DNA of 35,799 nt, taken from NCBI GenBank assembly GCA_036897485.1, contig JAYMTF010000467.1:1-35799 (forward strand). The letters are read 5' to 3'. Of the stretch, positions 1-8,900 are shown one piece after another. Origin of the DNA: Pelargonium nanum. Its lineage: Eukaryota; Streptophyta; Magnoliopsida; Geraniales; Geraniaceae. The position numbers and the translations under genes are program-made. The notes under the pieces are model-generated. The model searched no databases, was not told the DNA's origin, and saw only the letters and a program-made list of their open reading frames with translations. Numbering within the stretch: the first letter of the stretch is position 1; every line of letters begins with the position of its first letter.

Positions 1-330
1 TTATGTCCTATTTTACTATATTGTATTTCGCTCTTTTTGCGGTGTTTCGCTTAATAAAGTTATAAACATCCCAGGTTAAAAAAAAAGAATGATTTAACTA
101 TTGTGACTCATTTTGGTAGTGTCAATTTTGTCTGCAGGGTGGTTTGCGAATCGAGTGAGTTAGTTAAGTCTTTGATATCTTTGTCAATACTTGTTTGGAT
201 GAAATAGTCTTCAAGCCCCCAATTTTATATTGTCCTTTTTATCGTTCAATTTGAAGTAATGAATTATTATTTTTTTTAAATATAAACTTAAATTAAATCC
301 CTTTGAATCTTACAATTTTTTTAGATGAAA

Positions 331-870
331 AAGGTACATAGAGGTCCATGTACTATCTCATTTGTTCCATTGGGGTCCCTGTACTTTACTTTGTTCATGC
401 AAGATTAAAGTATCACTTATTTTGTTCCCGCGAGGTCCATTATCTAAAGTCATTAACATAATTCGTCAAAACTAACTGACGAAGTTAGTTTTAAATACAA
501 AAAACAATTAAAAACGTGTTTTTTACTACTTTACCCTTAAAACTTTTCAATTTTTTATAGTCATATCTTCGCCAAGAAGCAAGACACCACTGATTACAGT
601 AGAGAGAGGAGAGATAGAATAGAGAGGAAGAAGAGAGTATAATTATAAAAAATTGAAAAGTTTAAAGGGTAAAACAGTAAAAAGAGGGTATAATTATAAA
701 AAATAAAAAAATTTAAAGAGTTAAAACACGTTTCTAATTATTTTTTGTATTTAAAACTAACACCGTTAGTTAGTTTTGACGGATTCCGTTAATGACTTAA
801 TAGAACGAACCTTGCAGGAACAAAATAAAGTACAGACTCCGATGAATAAATGAGATAGTAAAAATCTTAG
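331..870. repeat. Long inverted-repeat element (MULE/foldback-type MITE candidate)
   Basis: Two arms of roughly 210 bp face each other. The left arm runs from about 351 to 560 and the right arm from about 640 to 860. The left arm starts ACTATCTCATTT and the right arm ends AAATGAGATAGT. Further in, TCAAAACTAACT and GTTAGTTTTAAATAC recur in inverted order. The loop (about 565-640) is GA-rich. There is no coding potential. Long imperfect terminal inverted repeats suggest a Mutator-like or foldback non-autonomous element. A possible 9-10 bp duplication (GAATCTTACA near 305, AAATCTTAGA near 863) is imperfect, so the outer limits are uncertain. The first 330 bases of the window hold nothing I can identify. 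Confidence 0.7.
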
Positions 871-970
871 AATAATATTAGGCCGCGCAAAGCCCATGAG
901 GCCCATATTGATAAGACATTAGCGCGGGACATGGCAAGTGATGACCAAATACAAAATCCAGATCTGGAAA

Positions 971-1019
971 TTTGGCGCTGAAAATTCAATGCATTTGATT
1001 TCCTCCTCCTCCCGCGAAA
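971..1019 (+). promoter_or_regulatory. E2F-type sites in the RPA1B promoter
   Basis: TTTGGCGC at 971-978 matches the E2F consensus TTTSSCGC exactly. CCGCGAAA at 1012-1019 reads TTTCGCGG on the other strand and fits WTTSSCSS. Both lie 140-190 bp upstream of the RPA1B start codon. E2F sites are known in plant promoters of S-phase genes, including RPA subunits, so S-phase or DNA-synthesis-linked expression is inferred. A telo-box-like CCTAAACCCT follows near 1045-1054. Confidence 0.6.
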
Positions 1020-1159
1020 TATCTACCCGCCCAAAACCCAAAACCTAAACCCTCTCTCTGTCTCTCTCCACTACAAAAACTGACCCACCACCTTCCTCAG
1101 CCCCAACCTCATTACAGACACCACACACCTGAGAGCTTATTCTAGTCTAGGCTGCGAAA

Positions 1160-4100
1160 ATGTCTAAACCCACAGTGACCCACGACGCCATTTCCACTAT
1201 TCTATCAAACCCATCTCCCGATTCCTCCTCCGATGTCCCTGATCTCGTCGTCCAGGTCCTCGATCTCAAGCCCGCCGGTAACAGATACATGTGAGTTCTC
1301 TAAAATATAATAAAACCCTTTTTTCATTTCTGTTTTTCAACCTCCGTTTGTCGTAGATCTGATGGTCGGTTATAACCGTTGGGTACTATTTTTTCTTAGT
1401 TCAATCTAGCGGTAATATGCTTATAGATCTATCTGTTCATTTTTGTGGAATCGTTTTTTGTAAATTTTAGATCCTCGTTGCACAGGCCCGGTTCGAGCTC
1501 TTGAATAGTGTATTCGTCTGTGATTTACTTTAGCTTAGCTTGTTTGTGATAAATTTTGTTAATAACACTTCGGTTTTTCTGTTTGGTTGCCAAGATTGAG
1601 GAGGTAAGAGAGATATAAGCGAGCAAAAGAAATTAGGTTTAGGTGTCTGGAATTTTAGTAAAATCATATATTTTATTTGGAATTGAAAACCTAATTATTT
1701 GGTTCTGCGAGTCTTAGAAATGAGGAATTGGTTCATTTATTTCTGGGGATTTTTAATGTTGTAAATATCAAATATGCTTATGAGTGTTGCTTGTTTGTGA
1801 TAAGTTTTGTTAATACCACCATGGTTTTTCTGTTTGGTTGCCAAGATTGTGGAAGGAAAAGGGATACAAGTGAGCAAAAGAAATTAGGTTTCAGTGTCTA
1901 TAATTTTAGTAAAATCATATATTTTATTTGCAATTGAAACCCTAATTGTTTGGGGATTTAGAATGTTGTATATATTGAATATGCTAATGAGTGTTGTTTG
2001 TCTTGAAGGTTTACGGCTAGTGATGGAAAGATGAAACTGAAGGCGATTCTCCCAGCAAGTGTATCTACTGAGGTCATATCTGGGAACATTCAGAACCTGG
2101 GGCTCATTCGGATTCTTGATTATACCCTCAATGACATCCCCAACAAACCAGAGAAGTAAGCCTCCGATTTTACCTAGTAGCTCCCTAACTCTTCATGTTC
2201 ATATCTCTGATTGATTAATGAGCTTCAATTAAATTGTTTTGCCTAATCAATTGTTGCAGATATCTAATTGCAACAAAGTGTGAGATGGTTTCTCCTCCGC
2301 TTGAAATGGAAATCAAGACCGAGTTGAAAACTGAAGAATCTGGTGCCAAAGCTGAGGTGAAAAGGGAAGATGCTGGAATCATTTTGAAACCGAAGCAAGA
2401 GACAATTACTAAATCAGCTGCTCAGATCGTACTTGAACAAAACAACAAGTGAGTATTATTTGCTTGGATTGTACTGATATGATATGCTCTCTAGTTGGTT
2501 GTTTAAGAATTGTAGTTTGAATTGATATTCTATTTTCATGTGGATTCTAGTATGGCTCCTGCTGCACGAATGGCCATGACAAGAAGAGTGCATCCTCTTG
2601 TCTCCTTGAATCCTTACCAAGGTAATTGGACAATAAAAGTCCGTGTTACAAACAAAGGAAGCATGCGCACCTACAAGAATGCAAGAGGAGAGGGCTGTGT
2701 TTTCAATGTTGAGTTAACAGATGAAGATGTAAGCAAACATACCCATTAACAATTTTTTCTATGTTTTTTTGTTTGAAAATATGCAAAATTATTGTCTTTG
2801 GAATTTGGGTATAAGTTAAATCATCTAATGACTAGTTTCTTTTGTGCAGGGTACCCAAATACAAGCAACAATGTTTAATGAAGCTGCTAAGAAGTTTTTT
2901 GACAAATTCCAGCTGGGGAAGGTCTATTACATATCAAAGGGAACTCTGAAACTTGCTAACAAGCAGTTTAAGACAGTGCAAAATGACTATGAAATGACCT
3001 TAAATGAGAATTCTGATGTGGAGGAGGCAAGTAATGAAGCGAGTTTTATTCCTGAAACAAAATTCAACTTTATCAAGATTGACGAGTTGGGTCCATATGT
3101 CAATGGGAAGAATTTTGTTGGTAAGAATGATTCTATTGGAGCTGTAAATATGATATTTGATTTTCAATTCTAGCACTTGTCTGATACTGTTGTTGTTGCT
3201 TATGCCTCAGATGTTATTGGAGTTGTTCAAAATGTCTCTCCTACAATGAGCATCCGAAGGAAGAGCAACAATGAGACTATCCCTAAGCGTGATATAACTA
3301 TTGCAGATGACTCGTAAGTAGTTTTTTCTTATTGAATGCGTGTTTATTTTACTACATTATATTGAATATTGAAGATAAGATAAATCTACAATGCAGAAAA
3401 AAGACAGTAGTTGTGTCTCTGTGGAATGAGCTTGCAACTAGTGTAGGGCAACAATTGCTGGATATTGCTGATACATCTCCCATTGTTGCAATTAAGTCCC
3501 TTAAAGTTGGTGACTTTCAAGGTAGCCTACTGTTTAAATTAAGGTTCCAACAATAAGTAAAATGAATGAATATAATGCCTAACTGTACGTATTCCTTGTA
3601 AATCATTTCAGGTTTATCTTTGTCAACACTAAGTAGAAGTACAATACTTATCAATCCAGATGTACCTGAAACCAAAAAGTTGAGATCCTGGTAAGTTTTG
3701 GTCATGGTTGGCTATTGCATTCTTGTTGACTGGATGGCCCTTGCTTTTTCTGATCTAATGTTTTCACTTTCACTTATGTGCAGGTATGACTCTGAAGGTA
3801 AAGAGACTTCTTTGGCCTCTGTGGGATCTGGCATGAGCCCATCATCTACAAGTGGGGCAAGATCTATGTATACCGATCGAGTGTCCCTCTCCCATATAGC
3901 CAGCAACCCATCCTTGGGCGAGGACAAGGTACTGAATTTTAGTCCTAATGTTTCCAGTTTTATGTTATAGCGAGTATTCAACATTTTTAAGTAATGACAT
4001 TTGTTTAGGGTAGTGAATTGTATTAACTGCTCAATTAAAATATGCCTGCAAAACAATTATTTAGTCAGTTAGTACAATGAATTAAAACAATGAATTTGTT

Positions 4101-4775
4101 CTTGGCAGCCTGCATTTTTCAGCATTAGGGCGTATATTAGCTTCATCAGGGCGGATCAGACAATGTGGTATCGTGCATGCAAAACTTGCAACAAGAAAGT
4201 GACTGAGTCTATTGGATCAGGCTACTGGTGTGAAGGTTGCCAGAAGAATGATGATGAGTGTAACTTAAGGTGAGACACTTTGAGATTATGAATTAACTAG
4301 AGTTCCTGCCAACACACGCACACATTGAATTTTGTAGCATGCATTTCCTGATGTCTATTTTCAATTTCAAAGGTACATTCTGGTAGTGAAAGTTTCTGAT
4401 GAAAGTGGTGAAGCTTGGCTTTCTGCTTTCAATGATCAGGCAGAGATGATTATGGGATGTGCCGCCGGCGAGCTTGATAAGCTGAAATCTGAGGTAAATA
4501 CATTATCTTCTAAAAGATGAGAATGAGATTGTTAAGTGAAAGCAGTGTCTAATTCTTTCAATACTTGCCACTTACAGGAAGGAGAGGAATACCAACTGAA
4601 ACTTAAACAAGCAACCTGGGCTCCTCATCTATTCCGAGTCAGCGTCACTCAAAACGAATACATGAGTGAAAAGAGGCAGAGGATCACAATTAGGTCTGCT
4701 GCTCCAGTTGATTTTGCTGCTGAATCCAGATTTTTGTTGGAAGAGATTTCAAAGATGAGGGCAGGCTCTTCTTAA
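1160..4775 (+). CDS. RPA1B: Replication protein A 70 kDa DNA-binding subunit, RPA1B type
   Basis: Twelve coding exons: 1160-1290, 2009-2155, 2260-2448, 2551-2728, 2850-3120, 3211-3313, 3397-3521, 3612-3690, 3784-3928, 4109-4269, 4373-4493 and 4578-4775. All introns are GT-AG. The sum is 1848 nt, 615 aa. The product binds single-stranded DNA as the large subunit of the RPA heterotrimer in replication, repair and recombination. An N-terminal OB fold (about residues 1-105) is followed by a Lys/Glu-rich linker, OB fold A starting near VHPLVSLNPYQG (about 169), OB fold B (about 290-405), and C-terminal OB fold C. OB fold C contains a zinc finger: C480, C483, C497 and C500 in CKTCNKK...YWCEGC. From memory the sequence is closer to Arabidopsis RPA70B than to RPA70A or RPA70C, and the length agrees with about 604 aa. 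The first ATG after a C/T-rich leader is in a good context. Confidence 0.95.
1540..2000 (+). repeat. Tandem duplication inside RPA1B intron 1
   Basis: The segment starting GCTTGTTTGTGATAAATTTTG at about 1540 recurs at about 1788 with a period near 248 bp. Shared blocks include TTCTGTTTGGTTGCCAAGATTG, GAGCAAAAGAAATTAGGTTT and TTTAGTAAAATCATATATTTTATTTG (only their positions matter: about 1578/1828, 1620/1873, 1655/1907). The second copy lacks about 40 bp and ends at the splice acceptor. This looks like a local duplication of intron sequence. No open reading frame is preserved. Confidence 0.8.
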
Positions 4776-5934
4776 TTTGTTGCTTTTAAAATATTTTGCT
4801 TATGAATGTGGATTGTGGAGGCATATAGTTTAGTTTCCTGAATGCAGATCCTCCCTGAAACAGTTTGCTTGTAAAGAATGTTATTCTGGGCAGTTAATAT
4901 ATGTGGTGTTGATTAAAGCTAATTACCTTGTTCACATGAGTGGTTGGCTAAAACTTTCAATCTAGTTACCATATGCATAGAGAACTTAAAAATATGTTTT
5001 TTACTTTGCTAAAACTTATTTTACAGTTCAAGAGCATGTTTCAAAAGTCAGCTAACAGGTGATGTTATGATCTGAACAGAAAACCTGACTGCAGTGCAAC
5101 TTATTTGTTTGGGAAAAAAAGCTGTATTTCAAGCATCTCTTTGTGAGAGCATCATGTCTAGTTTGATTTAGATTCTCTCCTTAAGCCATTGGAGCCCAAA
5201 GAATGATTTATGTATAAAGTTGGTTGAGTATTTTGTCATGAATTGAACTTTGTATGTTTTGTGTTATCTTCTTCCTTTAAAGCTTTCCATGTCGGTCTAC
5301 TGTTCTCGCCTCTCAGAGCTTGATCTTGAATCGTGCGAATGAATGTAATTTTCTGGATTGATTCATCAATTCAATGGTTCATTTTTCTTCATTCTTCATT
5401 CCTTGGTGTGTTTTTGGTTTGATCTTCTAAGGTCATACCACTCTAAATAATTATTCATTTTGTCCTTTCAAAATGAGTGGCTTGTTTTCTTTTCTAAAAA
5501 TTAGTCATGCATGAATTACTAATAACATTCTCGTAATAAGTTTGCTTGTTTGGTTCATCTACTTCCCTCCTGCAGTTCAAAAGTTGTTTGGTTGTGAGCA
5601 AAGTCTCTTCCTTGGAGACAATGCAACATGAATAAACAATTAAACATGAATAAACAATTAACAGAATGAACAGACTTGGTCTAATCTAATTATCTAAGTA
5701 TAGTCTGTACATAGACTTTTAATGAAGTTCAAGGCGGCGCCTCAATTACGTTCAAAACTTATCGGGAAAACTTGTAGACAAAGAAACAATCATAATAAAC
5801 AAAACTGAATCAAGTGGATAGAATAGTATATACATCAATCACAGTATGAAGAGCAATTCACAAGCAAAGCAACAGATGGAAATGCAGAAACTAACTTTTA
5901 TATCAGTTGCAGTTAAGAATGATACAATAATCTC
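4776..5934. other. 3' flanks between the tail-to-tail RPA1B and GDPD genes
   Basis: This spacer separates the RPA1B stop codon from the GDPD stop codon, which lies on the opposite strand. It must hold both 3' untranslated regions. It is A/T-rich and has no long open frame. A short direct repeat, AAACATGAATAAACAATTAA-like, occurs twice at 5627-5660. Nothing else is recognisable. Confidence 0.6.
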
Positions 5935-8900
5935 TCACCCCATTGTATAGGAGGAGAGCAATATTTCAATTTTACGCAACAGTTTAGATGCACTGCCATT
6001 GTCATCACTGGAGGAGAGAGGACTAGTCCATTCTTGATAGTTATGGAGACTACCTGTGAAGTCGGTGAAGAGTCCATCAACTCCCATATTGTGAATCCAG
6101 TATTGATATTCCATATACGGGTCTTCATGAAAGTCAAAGTGCAGGAAACTGTTCTCATTTCGATAGGTATATGGGTGCACCTGAATTGAAACCACCATGA
6201 CAAGTTGAGTTTAGCTTGTGAAGACGTATTACAGTAATTGGATAGTTATATAGAGATGAACTTTCCATCAAGGCCATACACAGTGGCCCAGAGCCAGACT
6301 TGAGGCTCAGCAAGGCACAATTTTTGGACTAGACCTAAATAGTTGGGCAACTCCTGTTGGTTAACGTATTTTAGGAGGGATTGGATGGGTCAATCTGAGC
6401 CTGTGTATGAGGAATTGGACATATTTAAGGTTGGTTAAAGGGTTTTAGGAAGGATGGGGTGGGCCAATGCCTACTACGGCCCACCCCTGGCTCTGCCAAT
6501 GGCCATACAACTTCGGAAGAAGAATCAATCAGTGCACATTTTACATCATCTTCTTATCAACTACTCGATCCATACAAATAGTCAGCCAATACGAGTATCT
6601 AAGGGTCACAATACAGTACATTCTAACTAGCATTCTGTACAGAAGCACATTGAAACAAAGAATTTGCTGAGCAAGGATCCACACATTCTCTGACATTTAC
6701 GAACAACATCATAAAGTAGTAAATCCACTCAAGTCGGTGTGTTACTTCTAGTAAAAACATTTATCAGAGCATCAACCTACCCATCACCATTTTAGAAGTC
6801 AATGCTCGCAGAGATATAAATTTGGGTCCATATTTTAAAGTCGAAGGACTATTTAGGTTAAAAAAAAGTTTAGGGACCAAATCGGGTCTTTTACCTATTA
6901 GAAAAGCCAGAACTGTACACACTATTGCATAATATTACAACACTGAAGGAGTAGAGGCTCATTATTATTACTCCACCTTGAACTTTCTACCATAATACCA
7001 CGTGTATCAAGCAAACAAGCTGTAGAGCTTAGATGTATACCTGCAGGTTATGGGCATGTGCTCTGGCAATGAGATCAGTAGGTGTTAGCAAATAATTGTT
7101 TGCCACTGGAACCACTGTGTCCTTCCAAGGTCCAATGCCCACCACATACTCCTTAATGTAATCGAAGTAACTATCAGAAGTGATTTCCCAATACGACTGC
7201 ATATTGTCAACAATTTCTGTTAGATACCTTAACATACACAACGAAGTTCAAATTAATAGGCTCGTAAACACAGTTTTGACATGCATTTTAAACAATTTTA
7301 GGGAAGGAAAGTAATTATGTTGTTTCGGGATATTAATCCTCTATCACACTATGCAAGGAAATTCACATTCAAAATGAAATACGAGAGGAAGGAAGTTCAC
7401 AAACCATATTCGTGTCTTGAGTTGGAATATTGACATCATCAATTAAGAAGATTTTGGGCAAGTCTGTCAAATTTGAAATATATACAAGTGAAGTTGGTGC
7501 AAAGGACTGGATAAATACGGGTTGTTTCAGCCACTCTTTTGACAAATATGAGCCCTTGTATCCATACTTCTTAAGTGTCTCCACAAAAATGTCCTCAAAT
7601 CTCTTACCGTTTGGCCATTTCACCTGTTCATAGTAACAGTTATGTATCAGGGAATGCAAACATTTTATCATTCACTAAAAGAATGTATTAGGTAATAACA
7701 AATCAAATTAAAGAAAGAGACAGATATGTATCCCCTTTATTAATCACAAACTTCTCTTGAACAAATTGCCAAGAGTTTCACATGTTTACTTATGGAAATC
7801 ACGGTGAGGTACAAAATGTTAGTAACAGCAAAATAGAACCATGCTTTGGAGAAGCAAACAGCAAATTGTTACTCACATGCTGGTTGATTAATACTGGATT
7901 TTTAATTTCTGGATATATTCCAACAATTCTGGGTGCATCCAAAGCAATTGAAATGAACTCTTCAAAAGTAATGATAGGAAACTTTCCTGGGAAACACAAA
8001 AGTAGAATTTAGTTCAGCAATGGTGTATTCACCAAAATAAAAGAACGTGTATAGGAAAAATTACAAAATTATAAAACTTGAATAACTTCCTCATTGAGAA
8101 AAATAAAAGTTTCATCAACCTACAGTGAAAATTAACTTAAAGCAGAAAATCAAAGTTAGCTTTATCATAGCTGTTAAAGTAACTAGAAGCGGTAACCAAC
8201 AAGAAGACTGCGTAAATAGGCCATTATTCACCTTAATGGCATTCGCAAATTGATTTCAAAAGAAGTTTTCTCGTATTTTGTACTCTTCTTTACCTTCTCT
8301 TCTCTTTGGTTTTAAGCAAAAGTAGGTATGTACTATCAGCCAAGTATTTAAGAAGATTTTGACGGTCTCCATATTATTTTCTTAAGAATTATTTAATTCT
8401 TCATTAACTATAGGAAAACTAAAAAAAGTTGATAATCTTACGCTTCAGAGCAGAAGGGATACCTAAATGCATTGATGATTATCGTAATCTTCAAGACAAA
8501 GCAACAACTCAAGTGGGGACAAAGATATCAGGTTATTTAACTATCCATATTTTAGGTACGGCATATAAATAAATAGATAGAAGAATAATAGAAACAAAAA
8601 AGGATGGATCTCTATGAGACTCCCAACACAGCTATTAGGCAAGCTTGATTGTAGTTTTAAGTGAAGCTAGATTTGGTTCTGTCAAGGTCTTAGGCAACCA
8701 AAGGCAATTCAAGCATATCAAATTGCTATAGATTTTTAATGTATAGAAATCCAACAATTATCGTGAGCAACAATTCAACATCTGATTTGTGTTGGCTAAT
8801 AATATCAAATCAGGTTGATCAGAGCAATAACTTCAAACTGAAATTTAGCTTTCACATTTCCTTCATTGTAGAACTTGTAAAGAGCAACAGATGATTGACA

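Noticed and set aside
1728..1937. 69-codon frame in RPA1B intron 1
   Set aside because: It lies in the duplicated intron sequence and is not conserved in the other copy's frame.
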